Of a DNA stretch of 64,000 nt, positions 16,306-28,276 are shown piece after piece. Below the pieces are notes generated by a model that saw only the letters and a program-made list of their open reading frames with translations, was not told the DNA's origin and did not search any database. Each line of letters begins with the position of its first letter. Position 1 is the first letter of the stretch. The DNA comes from Rubrobacteraceae bacterium (GTDB lineage: Bacteria; Actinomycetota; Rubrobacteria; Rubrobacterales; Rubrobacteraceae): NCBI GenBank assembly GCA_030448125.1, contig JAUJNO010000013.1, positions 1-64,000 of the forward strand, written 5' to 3'. The position numbers were made by a program, and so were the translations under genes.

Positions 16306-17296
16306 CTACGGGCCGGCGCCTCCATTGGGAGACGTTTCCGCAGCAGGCTCAAACGGGATCTGCTCTTCTTCGGCCTGCTCGAACCTCTCCTCGACTTCTC
16401 TGCGCCGCGCCTCATCCTCGACGAGGACGTCACCGAAGGGTTGCGCGACCACGGCGTACCAGCCTTCCTCCCGGTTATAGCTCGTGACGAACAGGTACCT
16501 CTTGCCGGGCTTGGACAGCGAATCGCCTTCGACGCGCACCTCGCGGCCTTCCTCTCCATCGTACCCACCGATCTGGCTCACCGTAACCGTGCCGTCGAGA
16601 TCCCCCTTCACGTTCTTCAGCACCTCGACGGAGAACTGGGTCCGCGGCACGGCCTTCTCCCCCGGCCCGGAGAGCGGCGCCCCTTCGGAGCCAGCCTCTC
16701 CAACCACGCGACCGACGAAGACGTTGGTGGCGAAACCGACCAACTTTCTCGCATCCTCGGCCTCGAAGGCGTAACGGACCTCGAGGTCGGATGATCTTGC
16801 ATCAGACTGTTCCGTGCCAGTCGGCTCCAGCTCCGCCGTAGACGCCGTTTTGCCCCACAGGGAGTAGTAGTCGGACCTGTCATGATCCTGCGGTTTGTTG
16901 GGGTTCCCTTCTGTTGAACTCGCAAGTGTTGAAGCTGAGCAGATCGACCCCGCTCCTCCACTGCCAGTAGCCCACCACCCCGTCCCTGCAATTCTTATAA
17001 TCTCTGAACTCCAGGTCCGTGCCCGACTGTTCATTCCGGATAGAGACGCTGCCGAGACGGTTCCACTGGGAGACCCCGAACTTGCGCGCGTCGTCGTACC
17101 GCGTGTGGTCCTCGTACCGTATCTCGCGCCCGTCGACCGAGTCATACCCCAGACTGTGCGCGGACGCAGAGTCCACGCCCACCGTAACCACCAACAGCGC
17201 CGCGAAAGCGGAGAACGTCACGAGGGCGATCCACACCAAGACCCCGCCTCTTTCACGCTCTCTTTCCACCAGTCTCCTTCCCGAGGAACGGCTCAT
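16306..17296 (-). pseudogene. Exported matrixin-like protein, probably frameshifted, with a C-terminal beta domain
   Basis: Two overlapping frames appear to be halves of one exported protein. The upstream frame (17296 to 16880) has a signal anchor (WIALVTFSAFAALLVVTVGVD) and then RYDDARKFGVSQWNRLGSVSI, like the start of matrixin-type metalloproteases. The downstream frame begins with PQDHDRSDYYSLWGK, a typical post-catalytic segment, and continues into a domain with VFVGRV, VLKNVKGDLDGTVTV and YLFVTSYN. The expected HExxHxxGxxH zinc motif is absent, so the junction near 16915 appears to have lost it. Alternatively these are two separate genes, the second lacking a clear start. Confidence in decay is moderate. 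Confidence 0.5.
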
Positions 17297-17410
17297 CACG
17301 CATGAGCTTCTTGTGCATCTCGAACGTGTACCTATTCTATTTATCGGCACGCCGCACGGAAAACCTTAACGCCGCAAGCGCCACACGTCGCTGCGTTGGG
17401 CGCTCCGCGC

Positions 17411-18298
17411 TCAGACCCTCAAGAAGCGTCGGACGGAGAAGAAGCTACCGGCGATGCCGACGAGAGCTCCTACGAAGAGGAGGACCAGCAGCACGATCAG
17501 GGCGTTGACCGCGCCCGAGGAGATGGGGAAAAAGGGGAGGTTCTCCTGCGCCCAACTCACGAAGAGCGAGTCCATCCACACCACCAGGAGCGCGGCGGGG
17601 ATCGCCCCGATCAGGCCCTGCACCAGCCCTTCGAGGAGGAACGGCGTCCTGACGAAGCTGTCGGAGGCGCCGACGAGCTTCATCACCTCTATCTCCTTGC
17701 GCCGGGCGAAGATCGAGAGCCGTATGGTGTTGAAGATGAGCAGGACACTCGCCACGAAGAACAGAGCCGTCGCACCCCGGAGACCCCAGACTAGGTACCC
17801 CGTGATCTGGTTCAGCCGGTCCACGGTCTGCTGCGGGTACCGGATCTCGTCGTCCTGAAACCCCTCCGCCCTAAGCCTGTCGGCGACCGCGCTCGAGTCG
17901 CGCGAGTCGTTTAGCTGGAGCTCGATCGAGGCCGGCAGGACGTCGCTGCTGATGCTATGGGCGATGTCGGGCTGCTCCGCGAAGGTCTCCCTAAACCTCT
18001 CGAGCGCCTCTTCTTTGGAGACGTAGGCGCTCTCGTTGACCTCGGGATAGCCCTCGACCGCGGAAACGACCTCGTCTACCTTCTCCTGGCCGATGTCTTC
18101 AGGGAAGAAGGCCGTGATCGCCACGTCCTGGCCCACGTTGCGGACGATCCCCTCGACGTGAGCGTCGACGAGCAGGCCCATACCCAGAATCAGTACGCAC
18201 ACCGCCGTCGTCGTCACCGCCGTCACGCTCATGAGCAGGTTCAGACGCAGGTTCTTGAACGCTTCGGTCAGGAAGAATCCTAAATTGTTAGACCTCAT
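17411..18298 (-). CDS. ftsX: Cell-division ABC transporter permease FtsX
   Basis: FtsX is the membrane partner of FtsE and relays ATP hydrolysis to peptidoglycan hydrolases at the septum. The 295-residue protein has the expected plan: cytoplasmic start, TM1 at about 22-42, a roughly 100-residue extracellular domain (ITAFFPEDIGQEKVDEVV through ASIELQL), then three more helices with the conserved EIEVMKLVGASDSFVRTPFLLEGLVQGLIG segment. It overlaps the end of ftsE by 11 bases. Confidence 0.95.
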   Translation of the reverse strand: MRSNNLGFFLTEAFKNLRLNLLMSVTAVTTTAVCVLILGMGLLVDAHVEGIVRNVGQDVAITAFFPEDIGQEKVDEVVSAVEGYPEVNESAYVSKEEALERFRETFAEQPDIAHSISSDVLPASIELQLNDSRDSSAVADRLRAEGFQDDEIRYPQQTVDRLNQITGYLVWGLRGATALFFVASVLLIFNTIRLSIFARRKEIEVMKLVGASDSFVRTPFLLEGLVQGLIGAIPAALLVVWMDSLFVSWAQENLPFFPISSGAVNALIVLLVLLFVGALVGIAGSFFSVRRFLRV

Positions 18299-18974
18299 CG
18301 GCGTAGACCCCCCTCGCCTTGTCTCGGACTACCTGCCCCGCCTCGAGCGCCACGACCCTCTTTCGCATCACGTCGACCATCTCCTTGTCGTGGGTCGCAA
18401 CGAGGACCGTGGTGCCGATGCGGTTGATCCTGTGCAAGAGCTGCATGATGCCCACGCTAGTATCCGGGTCGAGGTTTCCGGTGGGCTCGTCGGCGATTAG
18501 TATCGGCGGCTGGGAGACGAAGGCGCGGGCGATGGAGACCCGCTGCTGCTCGCCGCCGGAGAGCTGGTCAGGATATGCGCCCACCTTCTCCCTCAAGCCG
18601 ACGAGCTCCAGGATCTGGGGCACCTTCGTGCGGATGGCCCGCCGCTTCTGGCCCGTGACCTCCATCGCGTAGGCGACGTTCTCGGCGGTGGTCTTGTTGG
18701 GTAGGAGCTTGAAGTCCTGAAAGACACAGCCTATATCCCGGCGGTGCTTGGGCACGTACCGGCGCGGGATGGCCGAGAGCTTCACGCCGTTGACGCTTAT
18801 GGTCCCGCGGGTAGGCTCCATCTCCTTGAGGATCAGGCGCATCATGGTTGACTTGCCGGAGCCGCTGGCCCCGACGAGGAAGACGAACTCCCCGGACTCG
18901 ACGCCGAGGTTCACGTTCTTGAGGGCCACGGCGTCCCTGCCGTAGACCTTGGTTACGTTATCGAAGTAGATCAA
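18288..18974 (-). CDS. ftsE: Cell-division ATP-binding protein FtsE
   Basis: I choose the TTG at 18974: GGAGAG lies 6 bases upstream and the resulting 228 residues are the family's normal length, beginning [11 protein letters not shown]. The Walker A motif is GASGSGKST, the Q-loop is CVFQDFKLL, the signature is [14 protein letters not shown] and the Walker B is [12 protein letters not shown] followed by the H-loop ATHDKEMV. It is a cytosolic ATPase that acts with FtsX. The upstream frame to 19199 looks non-coding. Confidence 0.95.
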   Translation of the reverse strand: MIYFDNVTKVYGRDAVALKNVNLGVESGEFVFLVGASGSGKSTMMRLILKEMEPTRGTISVNGVKLSAIPRRYVPKHRRDIGCVFQDFKLLPNKTTAENVAYAMEVTGQKRRAIRTKVPQILELVGLREKVGAYPDQLSGGEQQRVSIARAFVSQPPILIADEPTGNLDPDTSVGIMQLLHRINRIGTTVLVATHDKEMVDVMRKRVVALEAGQVVRDKARGVYADEV

Positions 18975-19146
18975 ACCGGACTCTCCGTGTACAGCGGACA
19001 GAAGGGGTTGCCCGCCGCAACCACGAGGGATTACCGCCAACACACCGGCCACGACGTTCCCCCTCCGGAACCTCCCAGCCGGTGCCAAAGATACCAAAGG
19101 GCGTGCGTCCTGGCAACCGGCAACCTCCTGCCGGCCTCCCGGCGGT

Positions 19147-19836
19147 TCATCCAACGGGCAGATTCCTCGCCTCGCCGGTGAGCACGAGGCGGTCTTCATG
19201 GGTCTCGGCCCCCGAGATCTCCCCCTCGAACGGCAGCTCGATGGGGTACACGAAGTCCACCCCCTCCAGCAGCTCCCGCGTCAACCGCTCCGGGAGGGGC
19301 TCCCCGAGCACCTCCAACCGGCTCGCCTCGAAACTTAACTCACCACCGTCCCGGAGAACGACCTCCCCCTCCACGCCGACCGGAACACGCGCCCCCAAAG
19401 CCTCGACCTCGAACCCGACGACGATGTACCCCTCCTCGAGCCGGACGCCGCTCACCGGCGCCGCCAGGGTATCGGAAAAATTAGCGAGCCTGGCGACCTC
19501 TTCTTCGGATAGCTCCACTCGGAGCGCCCCGGAGAGCGGCCTCTCGCTCTCGATATTTCCGCTCGTCACGCTACCGGGCACGTCGAGGTCGAAGGGCTCG
19601 AGGTCGACCATCACCTCGTCGGGACGCACACCGTCGAGATCGGGGTTCGTGAAGGTTACCTCCCCCTCCTCGAACTTTCCCAGGAGCACGCTCGGCGCCG
19701 GGTCGCTCACCAGGTTCACCTCCGGCGCCTCGGCCAGCCCGAGCCCATCCCGGAGGTTTCGCGCGACGAGGCCCTCTAGGAGGAGCGGAACGAAGGTGTA
19801 GGTGCCGATCACGACGACGGCGCACAGGAGTAGCAC
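19147..19836 (-). CDS. LmeA/DUF2993-like lipid-binding protein
   Basis: The 229-residue protein starts with a single hydrophobic anchor and faces outside the membrane. The rest is a beta-rich domain typical of DUF2993, with LLLEGLVARNLRDGLGL near the start, two parallel repeats (VTFTNPDLDGVRPDEVMVDL and LSFEASRLEVLG) and SDTLAAPVSGVRL. Mycobacterial LmeA of this family binds phospholipids and supports envelope glycolipid maturation; a related role here is inferred. It begins about 25 bases after prfB. The start codon is uncertain. Confidence 0.7.
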   Translation of the reverse strand: MLLLCAVVVIGTYTFVPLLLEGLVARNLRDGLGLAEAPEVNLVSDPAPSVLLGKFEEGEVTFTNPDLDGVRPDEVMVDLEPFDLDVPGSVTSGNIESERPLSGALRVELSEEEVARLANFSDTLAAPVSGVRLEEGYIVVGFEVEALGARVPVGVEGEVVLRDGGELSFEASRLEVLGEPLPERLTRELLEGVDFVYPIELPFEGEISGAETHEDRLVLTGEARNLPVG

Positions 19837-19861
19837 CGCGGCGAGGAGGGCAAGCAGGGCT

Positions 19862-20952
19862 CTATACAGCGGCGCGGCTTTTTAGGTAGGCGTAGATGAA
19901 GGCGTCGATGTCGCCGTCGAGGAAGCGGTCCACGTCGCTGGTCTCTTCGCCGGTGCGCAGGTCCTTGACCATCTTGTAGGGGTGGAGGACGTAGGAGCGG
20001 ATCTGGGACCCGAAGCCGACGTCCGCCTTCTCGCCGCTCTGGGACGCTATCTCCTGCTCCCGCTTCTCCTGCTCCCGCTCGAAGAGGCGCGCCCTCAAGA
20101 CCCGCATCGCCACCTCGCGGTTCTGGTGCTGGCTGCGCTCGTTCTGGCACTGCGCGACGATGCCCGTGGGCAGATGCGTGATGCGGACCGCCGAGTCGGT
20201 CTTGTTGACGTGCTGCCCGCCGGCCCCCGACGCCCGGTACGTGTCTATCTTCAGGTCCTTCTCGTCTATATCCACCTCGACCGCTTCGTCTACGACCGGC
20301 GCGACCGCGACCGACGCGAAGCTCGTGTGCCTGCGGCTGCTGGCATCGAACGGGCTGATCCGGACCAGGCGATGCACCCCTCGCTCGGCCGAGAGGAGCC
20401 CGAAGGCGTGCTCGCCCGCGATGCTGTAGGTGGCGCTCTTTATCCCGGCCTCCTCGCCCAACGTGTACTCGATGACCTCCAGAGAGTACCCGCGCCGCTC
20501 GGCCCACCTCCGGTACATCCGGGCGAGCATCTCCGCCCAGTCCTGCGCCTCGACCCCGCCGGCCCCGGAGTTGATCGTCAGGATCGCCGCCCCCTCGTCG
20601 TACTCCCCGGAGAAGAGCCTCGCGACCTCCTGCTCCTCCAGCGCCCTCTCCACCCGCCCGAGCTCCTCCGCGACCTCCCCGAGTAGCTCCTCGTCACCCT
20701 CCGAGAGCTCCAGAATCTCCTCGGCGTCCAGAAGACGCGCCCGCAGACCGTCGAGCATCCTCACCCGGCCCTCGACGCGCGAGAACTCGGAGGAGACCTG
20801 TCTGGCCTCCTCCTGGTCGTCCCAGAAGCCGGGATGGCTCATCTCTTCGCCCAAAGCCGCGGAGGAGCGCCGCAGGCCCTCCACGTCGAAGAAGCCCTCG
20901 AGCTCCGCGAGGCGTTCCTCCAGCTCCGACGCTTTCTCTTTGAGCTCGGTCA

Positions 20953-20953
<1 letters not shown>
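19862..20953 (-). CDS. prfB: Peptide chain release factor 2
   Basis: RF2 reads UGA and UAA and triggers peptide release. The 363-residue protein contains the SPF recognition tripeptide in RISPFDASSRRHTSF (near residue 200) and the catalytic GGQ in ASGAGGQHVNKTDSAVRITH (near 245). The frame is continuous from the ATG, so the programmed +1 frameshift that regulates prfB in many bacteria is absent. The start overlaps the secA stop, so the two are coupled. Confidence 0.95.
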
Positions 20954-23718
<2,765 letters not shown>

Positions 23719-23779
23719 AACTTTATTCCTCGCTCGGGCATCCGACCGGGTGCGCCGGTCTCCCTCGCCCGTCCGCTTG

Positions 23780-24352
23780 CTACCTCGCGGGCTCTATTAG
23801 CCCGTAATTTCCGTCACGGCGCCGGTATACCACATTTATCTCGCCCGTATCCGCGCTGGTGAAGACGAAGAAGGCGTGGTCGAGGAGCTCCATCTGGAGC
23901 GCCGCCTCCTCGGGGCTCATCGGCTTCATCTGGAACTGCTTGGTCCGCACGATGCGCGCCTCTATCTCCTCCGCCTCTTCCTCGGCGAACTGGACGGGCT
24001 GCGGGGTCTCCTCCTGGGCGTGCCGTTCTCTCTGGCCGTGCCAGCGGTCGATCTGGCGCCCCCGGTAGCGCCGGACCTGCCGCTCGAGCTTGTCCACCAT
24101 CATGTCGATGGAGGCGTACATGTCCGCCGAGGCCACCCTGGCCTTGAGGACCGTGCCGTTGATAAAGAAGGTCGTGTCGGCCACCTCGGGCTCGGGATTC
24201 GAGGAGTTTCGCTCGTGGATCAACTCCACCTCCGCCCGCGAGACGCTGCGCCCGTCGTCGAAGAACCTGGCGATCCGCTCGACCTTCTCCGTCGCATACC
24301 GCTCCAGCGCCTCCGTCACCGAGATGTTCCGTCCCTTGACCGCCACGTCCAT
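23780..24352 (-). CDS. hpf: Ribosome hibernation promoting factor, long form
   Basis: The 190-residue protein is a long-form HPF that dimerises inactive 70S ribosomes. The N-terminal domain (MDVAVKGRNISVTEALERYATEKVERIARFF) binds the decoding region, and the C-terminal domain (IVRTKQFQMKPMSPEEAALQMELLDHAFFVF...VVYRRRDGNYGLIEP) is the dimerisation module. It is separated from secA by about 60 bases and from comF by a small AT-rich inverted-repeat element. Confidence 0.93.
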   Translation of the reverse strand: MDVAVKGRNISVTEALERYATEKVERIARFFDDGRSVSRAEVELIHERNSSNPEPEVADTTFFINGTVLKARVASADMYASIDMMVDKLERQVRRYRGRQIDRWHGQRERHAQEETPQPVQFAEEEAEEIEARIVRTKQFQMKPMSPEEAALQMELLDHAFFVFTSADTGEINVVYRRRDGNYGLIEPAR

Positions 24353-24372
24353 CTGGCCTCCTTCGTCGGCGG

Positions 24373-24499
24373 TTGTTAGTTGTCAGTTATCAGTTTTGGT
24401 TCTGGTACATCGCCAAGCCCGTCAACCAACTCGTCTTCCCGAGCCGCTTCTTTGACCGAACCGCCGTTGCGCTATCCACTGCCTACTGACAACTAACAA
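24373..24499. repeat. Small inverted-repeat element between hpf and comF
   Basis: A 127-base AT-richer segment is bounded by perfect 15-base inverted repeats (TTGTTAGTTGTCAGT and its complement). Its left end resembles the left end of the element carrying the S23 gene at 25190 (TTAGTT-TCAGT-TCAGTTTT-GG). It has no coding capacity. It looks like a miniature, possibly non-autonomous relative of that insertion. Confidence 0.6.
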
Positions 24500-25176
24500 G
24501 TCCTGCACAGTGTCAGGGCGTGGATCCCGCCCGCGCCCGCTTTTCTGAGCACCCCGGCGCACTCGCTCAAGGTGGCGCCCGTCGTGAAGACGTCGTCGAC
24601 GAGCAGGATCCTGCCGGCCACGGGTCCCCGCGACGCGTAGGCACCCGCGACGTTCGCCCGGCGAGCGCCGGCGGAGAGTTCGACTTGATCCCTGGTCCTA
24701 CGCACGACCTTCAGTTTATCCAAAACGGGCGCGTTTATCCTCCGCGCGACCCCTTTGGCCATGAGCTCCGCCTGATTGAAACCCCGCCTCGCGAGCCGCG
24801 AGCGGTGCAGCGGCACCGGCACCACGGCATCGAAACGGCCACCATCGAGAGCGCCCGCCATGAGCGGCGCCATCACCTTCTCCACGATGCGAAGATAGCC
24901 CTTGTACTTGAGGGAGTGCACGAGCTCCTGCCCCACCCCCTCGTACCGCAAAGGAGCCCGCGCGTACTCGAACCCGAAGTCCCGGGTCGAACACTCGCCG
25001 CACCCATAGACTTCGAACGCCGTCGGCGCCCCGCACCTACCGCAGAAGGGAAGCCCCACGAGGGGCAGAGCCTCAAAGCATGCCCCGCACAGAACGTCGC
25101 TCGCCCGCCGGTCGCAGCCCACACACCGCTGCGGGTAGAAGAGGTTGGAGAGGACGTCGAGGTAGTTGTTGGTCAT
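24493..25176 (-). CDS. comF: ComF family phosphoribosyltransferase-like protein
   Basis: The 227 residues have an N-terminal zinc-ribbon region (CVGCDRR, CGAC, FCGRCGAP, GCGECSTRDF) and a C-terminal PRTase fold with VPVPLHRSRLARRGFNQAELMAKGVA and the PRPP loop ILLVDDVFTTGATL. ComF relatives function in DNA uptake or in recycling; their exact reaction is unsettled. Both ends touch AT-rich repeat DNA: the 3' end overlaps the inverted-repeat element by a few bases and the start abuts the S23 insertion. Confidence 0.85.
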   Translation of the reverse strand: MTNNYLDVLSNLFYPQRCVGCDRRASDVLCGACFEALPLVGLPFCGRCGAPTAFEVYGCGECSTRDFGFEYARAPLRYEGVGQELVHSLKYKGYLRIVEKVMAPLMAGALDGGRFDAVVPVPLHRSRLARRGFNQAELMAKGVARRINAPVLDKLKVVRRTRDQVELSAGARRANVAGAYASRGPVAGRILLVDDVFTTGATLSECAGVLRKAGAGGIHALTLCRTC

Positions 25177-25612
25177 TAGTTAATAGTTTTTAGTTTTCAG
25201 TCGTCAGTTTTTGGCTGTTGGCTGTTCGAAGCAGTTGGGCGAAGACTGTGAGCATGCGCTTTACCTCGATTATCTCTCCGGTGAGGCGTTCGTGCTCGTC
25301 GCCGTGCAGCAGCTTCAGGCCGTAGGCGAGTAGAAGATGGTACTTGAGTTCGCTGGCGGAGCCCATGGCTATACGAATGAACCGGGCAAATTCGGCGTTG
25401 CCGCCCCTGCCGCAGGCCTCGACTATATTCGCGGGGACAGAAGAGGCGGCACGGCGTATCTGGCTCGTGAACCCATACAGTTCCTCCTTAGGAAACGTCG
25501 CGCCGTAGACCTCCAAAGTCAGGTCGTGACTCTTCCGCCACACCTTCAGCTTCCGGAAGTCCTGCACCCCTGAACGCCATCCTCAACTAAAAACTCATAA
25601 CTATTAATCAAA
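25176..25612. mobile_element. AT-rich inverted-repeat insertion carrying a four-helix-bundle gene
   Basis: The left edge (TTAGTTAATAGTTTTTAGTT) and the complement of the right edge (ATTAATAGTTATGAGTTTTT) are similar, low-complexity AT-rich arms that stand out in GC-rich DNA. Between them lies a single S23-type gene. The right arm runs into the stop codon of the nucleotidyltransferase gene. I infer a small insertion unit; no transposase is encoded. Confidence 0.5.
25190..25567 (-). CDS. Four-helix-bundle protein (S23 / 23S rRNA IVS family)
   Basis: The 125-residue protein matches the S23 family found in 23S rRNA intervening sequences and, as Avd, in diversity-generating retroelements. Family marks are FRKLKVWRKSHDLTLEVY, FPKEELYGFTSQIRRAASSVPANIVEACGRGG and FIRIAMGSASELKYHLLLA. 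No reverse transcriptase or variable repeat lies nearby, so a DGR is not supported. The AT-rich flanks and isolated position suggest a stand-alone mobile cassette of unknown function. Confidence 0.85.
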   Translation of the reverse strand: MQDFRKLKVWRKSHDLTLEVYGATFPKEELYGFTSQIRRAASSVPANIVEACGRGGNAEFARFIRIAMGSASELKYHLLLAYGLKLLHGDEHERLTGEIIEVKRMLTVFAQLLRTANSQKLTTEN

Positions 25613-26708
25613 AACTCATGCTTCTCGGCGGCAATACGACGCCTGGGTTTATGCGGACGCCCTGGTCGAGGACGTTGCCTTCGCCGATCACGCACCCGGC
25701 GCCGAGTACCGAGAGGCCGCGGACGATGGCTTCCTGGCCGATCCGGGCGCCCGGGCCGATGATCGAACCACGCACCACCGCGCCCGCCTCGACCTCGGCC
25801 CCGTCGAAGAGGATGCTCCCTTCGACCACCGCTCCGTCCCCGATCTTGCAGTCCCGCCCGAGCGAGGAGCGACTTCCCACGGTAGCCCGGTTCTCCAACA
25901 CGCACCCGCCGGCCACCGAGACCGGCGGCAGGATCTTCACGCCCTTGCCCAACACCGCCGAGGGATCGACGTGGAGGTAGTCGAAGTTTTTGTGTGCGCC
26001 GACGGCGCCGGAGAGGACATCGTGGGAGGCGGCGAGGTAGCTCCTCGGCATGCCTATGTCCCTCCAGTAAGAGCTCGAGACGTGAGCCCGCAGACGCCGC
26101 TCGGCCTGGAGGTAAGGGAAGATCTCACGCTCTATGGAGACCTCACGGCCCGCGGGGATCATGTCCAGAACCTCGGGCTCGAGCACGTAGATACCGGCGT
26201 TGACCAGGTTCGTCGACACATCGTCGGCGGCGGGCTTCTCGAGGAAGCGATGCACCAGCATCTCGTGGTCCACCTCGACGAGACCGTAGGCCGTCGGGTC
26301 CTCGACGCTTATCAGCACGATCGTCGCCAGGGCATCCGACTCTTTGTGCTTCGCGATCGCCACCCGCAGGTCCATCCCCGAGAGGACGTCCCCGTTCACG
26401 ACCACGAAAGGCCCGCCGTCGAGGTACCCCTCGGCGTTCTTGATTCCGCCCGCCGTGCCCAGGGCGCGGTCCTCGACGGCGTAGTCTATCGAGAACCCGT
26501 TTAGGTCCTTCCGGTCGAAGTACTCCTGTATAGGGTCCGGCAGGTAGCCCAAAGAGAGCACCGCCCCCTCGAGCTCACCCGCCCTCAAGAAGTCCACCAA
26601 GTAGCCCATGAACGGCTGGTTCCTCAAGGGCACCATCGCCTTGGGAACGTCGTAAGTTATAGGCCGCAGCCTGCTTCCCTGTCCCCCCACCAAAACGACT
26701 GCCTTCAT
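25608..26708 (-). CDS. Sugar-phosphate nucleotidyltransferase with left-handed beta-helix
   Basis: The 366-residue enzyme makes an NDP-sugar from a sugar phosphate and NTP. The N-terminal domain has the signature VVLVGGQGSRLRPITYDVPKAMVPL, PFVVVNGDVL with a metal-binding Asp, and FLEKP. From about residue 255 hexapeptide repeats build a left-handed beta-helix (ILPPVSVAGGCVLENRATVGSRS and following). The layout fits GDP-mannose pyrophosphorylase-like ManC/GMPP or GlmU-related enzymes; mannose-1-phosphate guanylyltransferase is the best guess. It is monocistronic, with an AT-rich leader upstream. Confidence 0.8.
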   Translation of the reverse strand: MKAVVLVGGQGSRLRPITYDVPKAMVPLRNQPFMGYLVDFLRAGELEGAVLSLGYLPDPIQEYFDRKDLNGFSIDYAVEDRALGTAGGIKNAEGYLDGGPFVVVNGDVLSGMDLRVAIAKHKESDALATIVLISVEDPTAYGLVEVDHEMLVHRFLEKPAADDVSTNLVNAGIYVLEPEVLDMIPAGREVSIEREIFPYLQAERRLRAHVSSSYWRDIGMPRSYLAASHDVLSGAVGAHKNFDYLHVDPSAVLGKGVKILPPVSVAGGCVLENRATVGSRSSLGRDCKIGDGAVVEGSILFDGAEVEAGAVVRGSIIGPGARIGQEAIVRGLSVLGAGCVIGEGNVLDQGVRINPGVVLPPRSMSF

Positions 26709-26834
26709 AGCAGCGGAAAGATTACACCAAGTTTCGGCCCCAGGCTAGAGTATCGAGGGCAGTACAAAACTCTTAACAATTCTCTTAATATCTCGCGCAG
26801 CGGATACGGAGACGCGCGTAGAGCCAGAGGTCTC

Positions 26835-28274
26835 CTACAGCAACCCCGAGGCTCCCGCCAGCGCCGCAAGCGGGCCGACGAAGAAGGCGAAGAGGGTCGT
26901 GGCGAGAGCCAGGGTGTAGACGGAGAACTTGAGAGCTCCGGCACCCTTCGGCTCCTCGGCGCCCTTCACCGGCTCCTCGAAGGCCATGTTGCGGAGGATG
27001 CCGAAGTAGTACGGTACCGAGAGGACGCTGTTCACGACGAGCACGCCGACGGTCACGTAGACCAGGACCGACCCGGACTCCACCCCGGCCAGGATCACCC
27101 ACAGCTTGCCCCAGAACCCGCTCAACGGCGGGATGCCGACCAGCGCGGCCATAAAGATAGCCATGCTCAAAGCCACGCCCGGCCTCGTCCTGAAGAGACC
27201 GTTGTAGCTCTTCGCCTCCTCGCCGACGAGATCTATCACGAAGAAGGCCCCGAGGTTCATCACCGCGTAGGCGGCCGAGTAGATCAGGACGGCCTGCACC
27301 CCCCTCTCCACCCCCGCCCCCTGCAGGGCCGCGAACGCCGCGAGGATGTACCCCGAGTGCGCCACCGAGCTGTACGCCAGCATCCTGCGCACGTTGCGCT
27401 GCCTCAAAGCGAACAGGTTGCCGACGAACATCGTCACGATGGCGAGGACAGCCGCCACGGCCGTCCACGAAGGCGCGGCCTCGGGCATGCCTTCGAGGAA
27501 GATGCGCAGCAGCACCGCGAAGGTCGCCGCCTTCGGGGCCACGGAGAGGAACGCCGCCGCGCTCGTGGGGGCGCCCTGGTAGGCGTCCGGCGTCCAGAAG
27601 TGGAACGGCGCCGCCGAGACCTTGAAGGCGAAGCCCGAGACCAGCAGTACGAGGCCCAGGAGGGCTACGGGCGAGGAAGCGAGATCCCCGGTAAAGGCGA
27701 GCGATATTTGGGCGAAGTTCGCCGATCCGGCGGCGCCGTAGATCAGGACGATCCCATAGAGCAGGATGGAGGCGGCGATCATGCCGGTAAGCAGGTACTT
27801 CATCCCGCCCTCGGCGCTCTCGCGGCGCGACCGGTCGAAAGCCACCAAAGCGTAAGACGGTATGGTAGCGAGCTCTATCGCGACGAAGACGCCGAAGAGG
27901 TCGCGCATCGAAACCAGGAGCATCGCGCCCACGGCGACCGAGAGTATAAGAGTCAGGTACTCCGGCGCGTCGCCGGTCTCCCCCGACCAGCGGGCCGCGG
28001 CCAGGACCGTAAAGAACGCGGACAGCGCCACGATCAGCTTGAAGTACAGCGCGAAGTCGTCGACGACGTACCCGTCGCCAAAGAAGCTCCCCTCGAACCT
28101 CACGGCGAGGAGTACGACCGTGACCACAAAGGTCGCCAGAGCGCCGAAAGCGGCCAGACCCGTCGTCAGCCCGATGGCGCGGGGGTTGAAGACCCCGACC
28201 ATGAGCACCAGCATCGAGAACAGGAACGCCACGATCTCGGGTAGGAGCCCAACGAAGGTCTGCGCCGTAACCAC
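26835..28274 (-). CDS. nuoN: NADH-quinone oxidoreductase subunit N
   Basis: NuoN is an antiporter-like proton-pumping subunit of the complex I membrane arm. The 479 residues form about 14 membrane helices. The conserved lysine/glutamate region appears around TLILSVAVGAMLLVSMRDLFGVFVAIELATIPSYALVAF (the TM5 glutamate), GFAFKVSAAPFHFWTPDAYQGAP (TM7-8 lysine and proline-rich loop) and the VRRMLAYSSVAHSGY helix. It is the last gene of the nuo operon, 2 bases after nuoM, and is intact. Confidence 0.95.
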   Translation of the reverse strand: MVTAQTFVGLLPEIVAFLFSMLVLMVGVFNPRAIGLTTGLAAFGALATFVVTVVLLAVRFEGSFFGDGYVVDDFALYFKLIVALSAFFTVLAAARWSGETGDAPEYLTLILSVAVGAMLLVSMRDLFGVFVAIELATIPSYALVAFDRSRRESAEGGMKYLLTGMIAASILLYGIVLIYGAAGSANFAQISLAFTGDLASSPVALLGLVLLVSGFAFKVSAAPFHFWTPDAYQGAPTSAAAFLSVAPKAATFAVLLRIFLEGMPEAAPSWTAVAAVLAIVTMFVGNLFALRQRNVRRMLAYSSVAHSGYILAAFAALQGAGVERGVQAVLIYSAAYAVMNLGAFFVIDLVGEEAKSYNGLFRTRPGVALSMAIFMAALVGIPPLSGFWGKLWVILAGVESGSVLVYVTVGVLVVNSVLSVPYYFGILRNMAFEEPVKGAEEPKGAGALKFSVYTLALATTLFAFFVGPLAALAGASGLL

Positions 28275-28276
28275 TA

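Noticed and set aside
25190..25567. Diversity-generating retroelement (S23/Avd-like gene)
   Set aside because: No reverse transcriptase, template repeat or variable repeat is nearby.
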